Assembly (NCBI GenBank): GCA_003219265.1
Contig: QHQE01000002.1
Location: 1-36,713, forward strand
DNA: 36,713 bases
Source: Verrucomicrobiota bacterium
GTDB taxonomy: Bacteria; Verrucomicrobiota; Verrucomicrobiia; Chthoniobacterales; UBA10450
Direction of reading: 5' to 3'
The notes beneath the pieces were generated by a model. It saw only the letters and a program-made list of their open reading frames with translations, made no database searches and was not told the DNA's origin. Below are positions 25,000 through 32,568 of this stretch, piece after piece. How positions within the stretch are numbered: position 1 is the first letter of the stretch; each line of letters starts with the position of its first letter. The position numbers and the translations under genes were made by a program.

Positions 25000-26097
25000 G
25001 TAAACGCGCCGGACCCGGCTGCCAACGCGCGTCGTGATTTCCCACGTGATCGTGCCGGCCCGCTCCGCCAACTCCGCGCACGGAATTTCTTGTTCGCCCT
25101 GCTTTCCCATCAAAACGACTTCGTCGCCAACTTGAACATTGTCGATTTTGCTCACGTCGATCATCATCAAATCCATGGTCACGCGTCCGAGCAGCGCGCA
25201 GCGCTGACCGCGAACTAAAGCGGCGGCATCACGATTCGAAAGATGTCGCGGATAACCATCAGCATAACCCGCCGCGAGCGTTGCGATCCGCATTTTGCTT
25301 GGCGTGATGAACGTACGGCCATAACTGATCGAACTTCCCTTCGGCATATCGCGGACGAGACCAATTCTCGTTTTCCATGTCATCACCGGTCTTAGAATTT
25401 TCTGAAACTCCAGCAAAGGCGAGATACCGTAGAGGACGATCCCCGCGCGGACAATATCGAACGTCGGATCGGCAAAGGCGAGCAGACCGGCGCTTTGCAA
25501 TACGTGTGCTTTGTAATCGCCGGGAATTTCGGCGCGTATTTGCCTAACGAGTTTGCCAAATCGCGCCAGCTCGTCCCGCGTATACTCGGCGTCCTCGTTC
25601 GAAGCCGGAAGATGCGTCGAGATGCTGTGGATTTTGATCTTTGGCAACGCCGAAACTTTTTTGAAAAGAGCGCGCGCATTGCCTTCCGGAACGCCCATGC
25701 GCCCCATTCCGGTGTCGATCTTGAAGTTGATTGAGGTCGCTGCGTCTTTTGCAGCGAGACTGAACTCCTGCGCTTCTTCGAAAGTGGAAATCGTTGGGAT
25801 AAATCCGCGCTCGGCGATGGTCGATCTTTCTTCAGGAATAGAGGGGCCAAGAATGATGATTGGATGAAGAAGCGCGGCGCGCAGTTGGATCGCTTCCTCC
25901 AGATTAGCTACCCCAAATAATTGCGCGTCCTTCGCGAGCGCTTCCGCGACGCCGGCCAATCCGTGCCCATAAGCGTTCGCTTTCACGACGGCGAGAAGTT
26001 GTGCGGCTGATCCGATTCGCTCACGCACGAGTCGTGCGTTGTGACGCAACGCGCTCCGATCGATCTCAGCCCAGCATCGATAGGTTTCCTTGGTCAT
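24994..26097 (-). CDS. alr: Alanine racemase
   Basis: This 367-residue PLP enzyme makes D-alanine for peptidoglycan. Lys39 in VVKANAYGHG binds PLP. The beta-barrel C-terminal domain carries the second catalytic Tyr in SISYGRTF, followed by LAAGYADGYPR. Length fits the family. The ATG overlaps the tsaB stop by 4 nt, so alr is translated with tsaB. The last residues (RRVYV) and the stop lie in an octamer tract. Confidence 0.96.
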   Translation of the reverse strand: MTKETYRCWAEIDRSALRHNARLVRERIGSAAQLLAVVKANAYGHGLAGVAEALAKDAQLFGVANLEEAIQLRAALLHPIIILGPSIPEERSTIAERGFIPTISTFEEAQEFSLAAKDAATSINFKIDTGMGRMGVPEGNARALFKKVSALPKIKIHSISTHLPASNEDAEYTRDELARFGKLVRQIRAEIPGDYKAHVLQSAGLLAFADPTFDIVRAGIVLYGISPLLEFQKILRPVMTWKTRIGLVRDMPKGSSISYGRTFITPSKMRIATLAAGYADGYPRHLSNRDAAALVRGQRCALLGRVTMDLMMIDVSKIDNVQVGDEVVLMGKQGEQEIPCAELAERAGTITWEITTRVGSRVRRVYV

Positions 26098-26711
26098 GAA
26101 GCGGTTGTTGCGGTTTTAGGTATGGTGATGTGCGGTTCGCGCAAATAAATTGGCTCAAGCGGCGGCAAAGAAAAGTTGTGACTCGCGCTTCGAGTAAGGC
26201 CTGCCAGCACAAGCGCCGAGGGATAACTAAGCTCAACGCCTTTAAATAGCGTCAGGTTATCGGACGAAAAGATCGGCATGTTATCTTCGAGCTTGTCCCA
26301 CTTCGCTTGCAGTTCGCTTTCAGTAAACAGCGTCGGACCTTCGATCAACCCGTGGGCGCGAACGCGGGCAAAGAAAAATGATTGGCGGCGTGCGTCCCCG
26401 ATGACGCCATATTCGTCCGCCTCACATTCCATCGCACAAATCGAAGGATATCCGATAAGTCGCGTTTTCGACGTAACTTGCAATCCAATCGCCGCCGAGA
26501 TCGCAATCCGAACGCCCGCATAAGAACCGGGCCCCAGACCAACAATGATTTCTTCTGGAGGACCGAATTTCTCGCGGATGTTCTGCAGGTTTACAAAAAA
26601 TGGTCCGGAATTCTTCCGATCGTTTGTCCATTCGCGCATGACAAGATCGACCTCATCCAGCCAGGCGATGCTGCCGCGCGCGGTGGAAAGTTCGAGGGCG
26701 AGAATTTTCAT
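26094..26711 (-). CDS. tsaB: tRNA threonylcarbamoyladenosine biosynthesis protein TsaB
   Basis: TsaB (205 residues) is the non-catalytic partner of TsaD in making t6A37 on ANN-reading tRNAs. The ASKHA-fold N-terminal half shows MKILALELSTARGSIAW, then VGLGPGSYAGVRIAISAAIGL, the family signature. The C-terminal part is less conserved and ends in PLEPIYLREP. TsaE is directly upstream with a 4-nt overlap; tsaD is not in the window. The 4-nt overlap with alr follows. Confidence 0.95.
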   Translation of the reverse strand: MKILALELSTARGSIAWLDEVDLVMREWTNDRKNSGPFFVNLQNIREKFGPPEEIIVGLGPGSYAGVRIAISAAIGLQVTSKTRLIGYPSICAMECEADEYGVIGDARRQSFFFARVRAHGLIEGPTLFTESELQAKWDKLEDNMPIFSSDNLTLFKGVELSYPSALVLAGLTRSASHNFSLPPLEPIYLREPHITIPKTATTAS

Positions 26712-27121
26712 TTCGTCTTGATCGCTCGCACGGTCTCCGATCTTATCTCGAAATTAAGCCAGCGCGCTTGCTCGGGAATGAATTCGGGAAAACGATCCGC
26801 CCATTCGACCACCGAGACGCCGGCGGCGAAAAAATAATCATCGAGGCCGAGTCGCGCGATCGATTTTGGATCTCGCAGGCGGAAAAAATCGAAATGATAA
26901 ATCGGCAAGCGGCCGCCAGGATACTCGTGCACAATCGTGAAAGTCGGGCTGGTGACGGATGCGCTACTTCCCACGCCGGCGACGAGCCCTTTGACGAATT
27001 GTGTTTTGCCGGTGCCGAGCGCACCCTGTAGCGCAAGCACCGAACCAAGCCCGACATCTTTGGCAAAGAGCCGCCCAATTGCCTCCGTTTCCGCCGGGTT
27101 ATTGGAAATGAACGTAGCCAC
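26708..27121 (-). CDS. tsaE: tRNA threonylcarbamoyladenosine biosynthesis ATPase TsaE
   Basis: TsaE (137 residues) is the P-loop ATPase that resets the TsaB-TsaD complex. Walker A GALGTGKT lies at residues 33-40; SPTFTIVHEY and LPIYHFDFFRL follow, then GLDDYF and VSVVEWADRFPEF, all family motifs. The 5' end overlaps thiL by 23 nt, and the 3' end overlaps tsaB by 4 nt. Confidence 0.96.
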   Translation of the reverse strand: MATFISNNPAETEAIGRLFAKDVGLGSVLALQGALGTGKTQFVKGLVAGVGSSASVTSPTFTIVHEYPGGRLPIYHFDFFRLRDPKSIARLGLDDYFFAAGVSVVEWADRFPEFIPEQARWLNFEIRSETVRAIKTK

Positions 27122-27989
27122 GGAGCAATCTCGAATCTCGAATCTCGAATCTCGAATTCAATCGACCGATGCGCGTCAGCAAAAGTTTCGGAAATTTTTT
27201 AGACCAACTCTTTTGCAGCCGTTCGCTTTCGCGCGGCGAGATCGCGAAGAGCAATTCGTAATCATCGCCGTCTGAGATCGCATTGTCGATGTTGCAGCCA
27301 GGGCTGCGCGGCAAAAGGTTGATGTCGATTTTGAATCCGACCTTGCTGGCGCGTGTGAGCCGTGGAAGATCGACGCCGAGTCCATCGCTCAAGTCCATCA
27401 TAGCATGGATCGAGAAATTCTTTGTCAACCAGCGCGATTCTTCGATCCGCGGGACAAATCGCAAGTGTCTTCCCCGGTTCGCTCCGCCGAGCCGGCCAGT
27501 GACAAAAAGATCATCACCGGCTTTGCCGCCGCTGCGCGAGACGCAGCGATTTTTCTCAACCAATCCTGAAACGCTGACCGAGATGACGGCGGGCCCTCGC
27601 GTGCTGCTCGTCTCGCCGCCGACAATGCTGACCTTGAAGCGCGCCGCGGCCCGGCTCAGGCCGCGATAAATCCTTTTCACCCATTCGCTCGTTGTTTGCT
27701 TCGGGACAATGAGCGTAATCAACGCAAACTGGGGCCGAGCGGAAGTCGCGGCAAAATCGCTCAGCGGGCGCATCATTGCCTTCCAACCAACATCGAGAGC
27801 GTCGGCTCGCGGCAAAAAGTGCACGCCTTCGACCACGCAATCGGTTTTGAGAACGAGAAAATTACGCCCGGTGGGAGCTTCCACCAGCGCGCAATCGTCT
27901 CCGGCGCCCGCGAAGACTGCCTTGCCGCGGGGAAGACGAGGCAAAAGTTGAGCGAGCAGCCGGTCTTCGCCGAGCTCTCTCAATTTCAT
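27099..27989 (-). CDS. thiL: Thiamine-monophosphate kinase
   Basis: ThiL (296 residues) phosphorylates thiamine monophosphate to the pyrophosphate. Motifs present: the GAGDD metal loop near residues 28-32, DCVVEGVHF, DLSDGLGVDLPRL near 215, and SDGDDYELLF. The ATG at 27989 gives MKLRELGEDRLL, the family start, and overlaps the CPBP stop by 4 nt. The last 20 codons run through a four-unit heptamer tract yet still give a normal ending (GYVHF). Confidence 0.95.
   Translation of the reverse strand: MKLRELGEDRLLAQLLPRLPRGKAVFAGAGDDCALVEAPTGRNFLVLKTDCVVEGVHFLPRADALDVGWKAMMRPLSDFAATSARPQFALITLIVPKQTTSEWVKRIYRGLSRAAARFKVSIVGGETSSTRGPAVISVSVSGLVEKNRCVSRSGGKAGDDLFVTGRLGGANRGRHLRFVPRIEESRWLTKNFSIHAMMDLSDGLGVDLPRLTRASKVGFKIDINLLPRSPGCNIDNAISDGDDYELLFAISPRESERLQKSWSKKFPKLLLTRIGRLNSRFEIRDSRLLRGYVHFQ
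27127..27154. repeat. Perfect heptamer tract at the thiL 3' end
   Basis: Four exact copies of AATCTCG (CGAGATT on the coding strand) encode part of the ThiL C-terminus and lie 5 nt upstream of the tsaE start. The unit is not a multiple of three, so gain or loss of one unit would shift the thiL reading frame. Confidence 0.9.
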
Positions 27990-28798
27990 TGCGGAAAGAG
28001 TTCTGGAAACGCAAGCAAAGCGAGCGACACCGAATTGAAGAGCGCATGCATCGTCATCGAGACGAGGATGGAACCGCTCCATTCGTAGGCGATCGTGAAA
28101 CAGCTTCCCAGAACAAAGAGTGGCACGAAGGAGGGCAAATGGGTGTGGACGGCGGCAAAAAGTAGCGCGTTAGCCGTGAGCCCGAGCAAGCGCCCGAAAT
28201 AGCGCTTGAGCACGCCGTAAAGAAAAAAGCGAAAGAGAAATTCCTCGGCCGCGGGCGCAATGGCGACCGCAAAAACGATGATCATGATCCGCTGATTGAT
28301 CGTTTGCGATGCATTGAAAAGTTCCACGATGCTCTGTTTGCTCGAGCCGCTTCCGAGAAGGCGCTGCGCAATTGCGTCGGCCAGCGAGATCAAAGGATAA
28401 GCCGCCAACATCAGGATTGTTCCGGTGCTGAGAGCACGAAAAAAACTGAGTTTGGCAAAACCGCCCAAGAAATTCAGATCAAACCCACGGAACTGCAAAA
28501 AGGCGATCACAACCAAAACAACTCCAAGGGTGAAGAAAAGGTTCTCCACCAGATCGCGACTCTTGAGCTGGATCGATGGATGCGAAAGTGAAGCGACAAC
28601 GCCAAGCAAAAGCAAAAAGACCAACCCGACAGCAAGAATGGCTTCGGGCAAGCCAAATGTCCTGGTCGATCCATTCGTCGATGCCGGTGTTCGCGCGCCG
28701 ATCTGACGGATGAGCGAAACGTAGATATAAACGCCGACGATAAGGAAGAGCGCGTTGGCCACGCCTCCGAGCGCCGTTAAGAGGCTGTCGGATGACAT
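27986..28798 (-). CDS. CPBP-family intramembrane glutamic endopeptidase
   Basis: This 270-residue membrane protein has about seven hydrophobic segments and the CPBP (Rce1-like) motifs: EEFLFR (Glu185, Glu186, Arg190), FAAVH (His218) and HALFNS (His251), so it should be catalytically competent. Substrate unknown; relatives process prenylated or bacteriocin-like peptides. It follows sppA by 14 nt and overlaps thiL by 4 nt. Confidence 0.93.
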   Translation of the reverse strand: MSSDSLLTALGGVANALFLIVGVYIYVSLIRQIGARTPASTNGSTRTFGLPEAILAVGLVFLLLLGVVASLSHPSIQLKSRDLVENLFFTLGVVLVVIAFLQFRGFDLNFLGGFAKLSFFRALSTGTILMLAAYPLISLADAIAQRLLGSGSSKQSIVELFNASQTINQRIMIIVFAVAIAPAAEEFLFRFFLYGVLKRYFGRLLGLTANALLFAAVHTHLPSFVPLFVLGSCFTIAYEWSGSILVSMTMHALFNSVSLALLAFPELFPQ

Positions 28799-28812
28799 GT
28801 GGCCGTGCCCGC

Positions 28813-29817
28813 CTACGGAGCGTAATAGCTCGGCAGGAAATAAGCGCGCCCCGTTTCTAATTGCGGAACGAGTTGCTTCGGGAGCTGGAGTTCGATCTTG
28901 GAGTCGGCTTGTCCGAACATGCGGAAAAAGCGGCTCAGGCTGAAGGGCGGACCGTACTTCACAACTTTCGCCTCCGGCGCACTCCCCAGTTGCTTCGCTT
29001 TGGCGAAGGCGTCTTCCAGTTGGCCAAGTCCATCAACCAATTTGTTGTCGAGAGCGTCCTTGCCCGAGAGAATCCGGCCGTCGGCGATGGTGTTGCGGAG
29101 CAGATCGGCGGGAAGATTCCGCTCTTTGGCGACGATGCCGAGAAATTTGTCGTAGGTTTTCATAATGAAACTTTGCACCAGCTCGCGCTCTTCCGGCGTG
29201 ACCGGGCGCGCGCCGTTGAGCATGTCCTTGAACTTTCCGCTTTTGAAAACAACGGAAGCGAGGCCGACTTTGTTAAACAATTGCTCGTAGTTCAGAGTCT
29301 GGATGATGACGCCGATGCTGCCAGTGATGGTGGTGTCGTTCGCCATTAAAAATTTTCCGCCGCAGGAAACGTAGTACCCGCCGGAAGCGGCGAGCGAGTC
29401 CATGTAAACGACGACCGGTTTTCTCGCGCGCGCCTTGACCACGGCATTGTAAATCTGGTCGGAAGCGGTCACTTCTCCGCCAGGCGAATCGATTTCCAGG
29501 ACGATCGCCTTGACGCGATCGTCCTCGCGGGCTTGTTGCAGCGCCGCCCGCATGTCATCGACCATGGAATCGCTCACGTTCCCGGGGATGGAAGAGCTGA
29601 TCAAACCGCGCAACATGATCACCGCGATCTTGTCCGAAATTCCACGGCTGCCTCGTTGGATAATGATCTCCCGGAAACGCGAGATGGGTTCTTCTTCCCG
29701 CATTACGCCCCCGAAGCGCTGGAAGGCAGCGAGGACCAGCACTAAATTAATGAATACGCTGGCGCAGAGCGCGACGAATAAGAAGATGCTAAGACAACCG
29801 AGTTTGCGATCTGCCAT
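28813..29817 (-). CDS. sppA: Signal peptide peptidase SppA, single-domain type
   Basis: This 334-residue protein has an N-terminal membrane anchor (about residues 8-34) and one S49 protease domain, like Bacillus SppA rather than the duplicated E. coli form. The oxyanion region SPGGEVTAS, the nucleophile Ser145 in MDSLAASGGYYV, TGSIGVI, and the catalytic Lys in SGKFKDML (residues 193-200) are present. It cleaves residual signal peptides in the membrane. The ATG at 29817 begins MADRKLGCLSIF; the longer reading frame upstream lacks family support. It heads the leftward seven-gene run. Confidence 0.94.
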   Translation of the reverse strand: MADRKLGCLSIFLFVALCASVFINLVLVLAAFQRFGGVMREEEPISRFREIIIQRGSRGISDKIAVIMLRGLISSSIPGNVSDSMVDDMRAALQQAREDDRVKAIVLEIDSPGGEVTASDQIYNAVVKARARKPVVVYMDSLAASGGYYVSCGGKFLMANDTTITGSIGVIIQTLNYEQLFNKVGLASVVFKSGKFKDMLNGARPVTPEERELVQSFIMKTYDKFLGIVAKERNLPADLLRNTIADGRILSGKDALDNKLVDGLGQLEDAFAKAKQLGSAPEAKVVKYGPPFSLSRFFRMFGQADSKIELQLPKQLVPQLETGRAYFLPSYYAP

Positions 29818-30003
29818 GACGGCTGCAAGAGTGGCGGAGAACCCGCGCACGCACAAGCGCTTTTCGCGACGCTGTAGAGGCAGCTCTTGCTCGCGAATCG
29901 ATTCCGAGTCACACGCGGCTGGACCTCGCGGTTTTGCCCCGAATGCTTTCGGGGCCAACTACGACAACGCTGGCCTGGAAGCTGCTTCGAATCCATCGCA
30001 GCA

Positions 30004-30222
30004 ATGAATAGCAGCGGACACCTTCCCGTGAGCGACTCGACCGCTCGCCGAGGGCGGAAGTCGAAAGCGCGACGAAGAAGCCGGCCCCGCAAACAAAGGG
30101 CCACGAACACTTACACCAATGACGAGCCGGAACTTGCCGCCGCCGGGAGTCTCACCCGCACCAAAGCGCTCTTGCTCGCGGCATTGCGCGTCTGGGAATT
30201 AAAACACCGGATCGGCGATTGA
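30004..30222 (+). CDS. Small basic protein, possible
   Basis: This 72-residue frame starts MNSSGHLPVSD, has a very basic middle (RRGRKSKARRRSRPRKQR) and a helical end (TKALLLAALRVWELKHRIGD). The helical end looks protein-like and could be a small nucleic-acid-binding protein. I recognise no family. It lies in the gap between the divergently read sppA and a palindromic element, with no clear ribosome site. It may be spurious. Confidence 0.4.
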   Translation: MNSSGHLPVSDSTARRGRKSKARRRSRPRKQRATNTYTNDEPELAAAGSLTRTKALLLAALRVWELKHRIGD

Positions 30223-30224
30223 GA

Positions 30225-30283
30225 GTAGCGCAAGCTTCTAGCTTGCGATTTTGTTAAAGCAGCAACCTAGAAGGCCGCTCTAC
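30225..30283. repeat. Palindromic element with GCAAGCTT core, copy 2
   Basis: Contains CGCAAGCT-tct-AGCTTGCG (30229-30247) and ends GCTCTAC, a diverged copy of the element at 16936-16992. It provides the stop codon (TAG, 30280-30282) of the DUF6717-like gene on the minus strand. Confidence 0.7.
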
Positions 30284-30624
30284 TTTTTCGGCTCAACCTT
30301 TACATAAATCTCTTGCGGCGCACTCGGGAAATATCTTGAGAGCGCCGGGCAAAGCCAGCCTTCGATCTCAAACTGGTCGCTGTAGTACCAATTGCCGCCG
30401 GAGTCTTCGCGGCGCCATTCCAGTTTGAATTGCGATCCGGGAAATGGCCTTGCACTGAAGATGGCGCGAAATCCCCGTTCGGCCCTTGGGATATCGGCGA
30501 CCACTTTATCGATCATCGTATCGATGCCCGCGATAAAGGGCTCCTTCGACAATCCGACCGCCGGATCATCAAAAACCCACAGGCCTTCGTATTTGTAAGG
30601 CGCGATGACGAAGAGAGCATTCAT
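30280..30624 (-). CDS. DUF6717-like small protein
   Basis: This 114-residue soluble protein reads MNALFVIAPYKYEGLWVFDD near the start, then AVGLSKEPFIAGIDTMIDK, RPFPGSQFKLEWRREDSGGNWY and EGWLCPALSRYFPSAPQEIYVKV. From memory this resembles DUF6717, a family of unknown function; no search was run. It is a single gene between a palindromic element and an octamer tract beginning 7 nt upstream of its start. Confidence 0.82.
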   Translation of the reverse strand: MNALFVIAPYKYEGLWVFDDPAVGLSKEPFIAGIDTMIDKVVADIPRAERGFRAIFSARPFPGSQFKLEWRREDSGGNWYYSDQFEIEGWLCPALSRYFPSAPQEIYVKVEPKK

Positions 30625-30630
30625 CGAGGG

Positions 30631-30662
30631 CGTTGAAACGTTGGAGCGTTGAATCGTTCAAG
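30631..30662. repeat. Octamer tract, CGTTGAAN family
   Basis: Four 8-bp units CGTTGAAA, CGTTGGAG, CGTTGAAT, CGTTCAAG, lying 7 nt upstream of the DUF6717-like start. Confidence 0.75.
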
Positions 30663-30682
30663 CGATAGAGATTTCGCCGCAG

Positions 30683-30720
30683 CCATCACTCCATTAACTC
30701 CACTGCTCCAGCCCATCCAT
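30683..30720. repeat. Second octamer-like tract, GGAGTNAT family
   Basis: On the minus strand this reads as spaced GGAG units every 8-9 nt (TGGAGCAG, TGGAGTTAA, TGGAGTGA). It follows the CGTTGAAN tract by 20 nt and precedes the tRNA-Arg gene. Confidence 0.5.
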
Positions 30721-30777
30721 GCTTTAACGATCCACTGGATTTTCTTTCGTTCCCAGCGACATATTGCAACGCGATCT

Positions 30778-30851
30778 GCGCCCGTAGCTCAGCCGGATAG
30801 AGCAACGGATTTCTAATCCGTCGGTCGGGTGTTCGAGTCACCCCGGGCGCG
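30778..30851 (+). tRNA. tRNA-Arg (anticodon TCT)
   Basis: A 74-nt cloverleaf: acceptor GCGCCCG/CGGGCGC fully paired, D stem GCTC/GAGC, anticodon stem ACGGA/TCCGT with loop TTTCTAA and anticodon TCT at 30812-30814, T stem GGGTG/CACCC with loop TTCGAGT. The discriminator is G. CCA is not encoded. It reads AGA (and AGG by wobble) codons. Confidence 0.97.
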
Positions 30852-30863
30852 CTTTCTTCAGAA

Positions 30864-30898
30864 GGTGAGAAGTGAATAGTGACAGGTGAGCGGTGCGG
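30864..30898. repeat. Heptamer tract, GTGA family, left arm
   Basis: Five 7-bp units GGTGAGA, AGTGAAT, AGTGACA, GGTGAGC, GGTGCGG, starting 12 nt after the tRNA-Arg gene. Confidence 0.8.
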
Positions 30899-30917
30899 CG
30901 CGAATCCAGTCTTCCTC

Positions 30918-30945
30918 TTCTCACTTATCGCCATTCACTGATCGC
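30918..30945. repeat. Heptamer tract, inverted copy over the ada 3' end
   Basis: Four degenerate 7-bp units (TTCTCAC, TTATCGC, CATTCAC, TGATCGC), opposite in orientation to 30864-30898, so the pair could fold. The Ada C-terminal residues SVNGDK and its stop are encoded here. Confidence 0.6.
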
Positions 30946-32003
30946 GTTTCTTTCCAACGCCGCTCATGGTCGAGTAGCCATTTCTTTCGCCACAATCCAC
31001 CGCCGTAGCCGCAGAGCGTGCCATCCGCGCGAATGACGCGATGGCACGGAATCACGATGCAAATCATGTTCGTGCCGTTCGCGCGACCGACGGCGCGACG
31101 CGCGTTCTCATCTCCGAGCTGTCTCGCCATCCACGAATACGAGCGCGTTTCGCCGACCGGAATAGAACGCAAAATCTCCCAGGCCCGTAGCTGAAAGTCC
31201 GACCCGACTGGCGCCAGCGGAATGTCGAACTCCAGTTTCCTGCCAGAGAAATAGCCGGCCAGTTGCGAGCGGATCGTCTCCAGATACGGATGCTCGCCCG
31301 GCACGACATTTGTCCGCAAACGTTTTCGTAAGATCGACAATTCCCTCTCCGTTGCCCGCCGATCGGCAAACTCGAGCAGGCGCAATCCTTCGTCGTCCGC
31401 CACCGCAACCATGGCGCCGAGTGGCGTCTCGATTCGTTCCGCAAACATGGGAGCACGCGATTTTGCGGCTGTCGGCGGATCGCCAAAAATGCGCGAAAAA
31501 GCTTCGCGAAAACCGCTCGCCGATTCGAAACCGCTGCCGTTTTTCGCTTCATCGACGCGACCGCCCCGGCGCACCTCGCGCAGTGCCAAACCCAACCGGC
31601 GCGCGCGATAGTAAGCTTGGAATGTCATTCCATAGTGTCTCTTGAACTGCCGTCGCGCCGTGGATGGATCGATGGCCATCGCCGCAAGCTCTTTGTCCGT
31701 CAGCCGACCGCCCGGGGCGCATTCGACTTCCGCGCGCAACCGCGCAATCAATTTGGGCGGACGTTTGCCCGGATCCATCGGATGGCAGCGCAAACACGGA
31801 CGATAACCGCCGTGCAATGCTTCACTCGGTGTCGCGAAAAAATCCACATTCTCGCGCGCCGGCTTTTTCGCCGAGCAAGTTGGCCGACAAAAAATTCCGG
31901 TAGTCCGCACGCCGACGTAGAAAATGCCTTCGAAGCTGGAATCACGATTTACCAAGGCGCGATACATCGTGTCGGACGGAGGAAGAAGTTCAGGCGCTTT
32001 CAT
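30921..32003 (-). CDS. ada: Ada: DNA methyl repair and transcription regulator
   Basis: This 360-residue bifunctional protein combines the N-terminal zinc domain with Cys39, Cys43, Cys70 and Cys73 (GIFCRPTCSAKK, YRPCLRCHP; Cys39 aligns with the E. coli Cys38 methylphosphotriester acceptor), an AraC helix-turn-helix (about 85-175), and the O6-methylguanine methyltransferase domain with Cys320 in IPCHRVIRADGTLCGYGGG. When methylated, Ada activates its own regulon in E. coli; no clear Ada box was seen here. The ATG at 32003 overlaps the DUF1203 stop by 4 nt. The C-terminal tail falls in a heptamer tract. Confidence 0.96.
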   Translation of the reverse strand: MKAPELLPPSDTMYRALVNRDSSFEGIFYVGVRTTGIFCRPTCSAKKPARENVDFFATPSEALHGGYRPCLRCHPMDPGKRPPKLIARLRAEVECAPGGRLTDKELAAMAIDPSTARRQFKRHYGMTFQAYYRARRLGLALREVRRGGRVDEAKNGSGFESASGFREAFSRIFGDPPTAAKSRAPMFAERIETPLGAMVAVADDEGLRLLEFADRRATERELSILRKRLRTNVVPGEHPYLETIRSQLAGYFSGRKLEFDIPLAPVGSDFQLRAWEILRSIPVGETRSYSWMARQLGDENARRAVGRANGTNMICIVIPCHRVIRADGTLCGYGGGLWRKKWLLDHERRWKETRSVNGDK

Positions 32004-32467
32004 ATGCGTTCCATTCGAAAGGTGTAACAACCGCGGGTCACGCTGCGAGCATCCACGAATGCAGTCTCCGGGCTTTGCAGCAACTTTTCAATCACCGCTT
32101 CGGGTTCATTTCCGTTTACGACCTCGGCGCCGATCATGTCGTAACTTGAGTTGTAAGCGCGAAACACGCGGCCGCTTCGAAGATCCGCGGGGAATTCGTG
32201 CGTCGCACGATAGCGCTCGCATGGCTCCGCGTGGACAAAGATCGGTCCGCTTTCCGAATACGGATGACCGGATGGAATGGCGGCGTATGGAAAAAGAATT
32301 ACGCGCTCGCCGGGTTGCGCCCAACGCAAACAGTGACGGCAGGGATAACCTCTTGGTGAATCGGCTGTAATGACGGCGTGATCTGGTGCGCCACTCGCCG
32401 CTGCACGTCGCGCCGCCTCCGCCATCTCAGTCGCAAGAGGAACAATGCGAAAGTTCAAGGTTTTCAT
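32000..32467 (-). CDS. DUF1203 family protein
   Basis: This 155-residue protein matches DUF1203: MKTLNFRIVPLATEMAE, then PCRHCLRWAQPGERVILFPY, GPIFVHAEPCERY and YDMIGAEVVNG near the end. Its Cys and His residues (CRHC, HAEPC) could bind metal. Function unknown. The ATG at 32467 fits the family; longer upstream frames run into a repeat. It is directly upstream of ada (4-nt overlap), so it may belong to the alkylation response. Confidence 0.9.
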   Translation of the reverse strand: MKTLNFRIVPLATEMAEAARRAAASGAPDHAVITADSPRGYPCRHCLRWAQPGERVILFPYAAIPSGHPYSESGPIFVHAEPCERYRATHEFPADLRSGRVFRAYNSSYDMIGAEVVNGNEPEAVIEKLLQSPETAFVDARSVTRGCYTFRMERI

Positions 32468-32532
32468 GACTCCAGCTAAACGCACGTCAGCCGATCGCGC
32501 ATCGACGGATTTCGGGCAGCGAATTCGGCTTT

Positions 32533-32566
32533 CAAGGAGCGGCGATCTTGAAATCGCCCTTCCTTG
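32533..32566. repeat. Extragenic palindrome CAAGGAGCGGCG ... CGCCCTTCCTTG
   Basis: A 34-bp palindrome (GGCGAT-cttgaa-ATCGCC core) ending 2 nt before the stop of the thioesterase gene. It shares both ends and core with the copy inside mfd at 13419-13472. Confidence 0.75.
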
Positions 32567-32568
32567 TT

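Noticed and set aside
29818-29958. N-terminal extension of sppA to 29958
   Set aside because: The added residues are Arg-rich and unlike SppA; the ATG at 29817 is followed directly by the membrane anchor.
30686-30934. Minus-strand frame of 82 codons running through the tRNA-Arg gene
   Set aside because: It is an antisense reading of the tRNA, a common artefact.
30864-30945. CRISPR array
   Set aside because: Units are 7 bp and degenerate, without 28-37-bp repeats or spacers, and no cas genes are present.
32468-32532. Ada box upstream of the DUF1203-ada unit
   Set aside because: No clear match to the E. coli Ada box (AAAGCGCA) or paired half-sites could be read.
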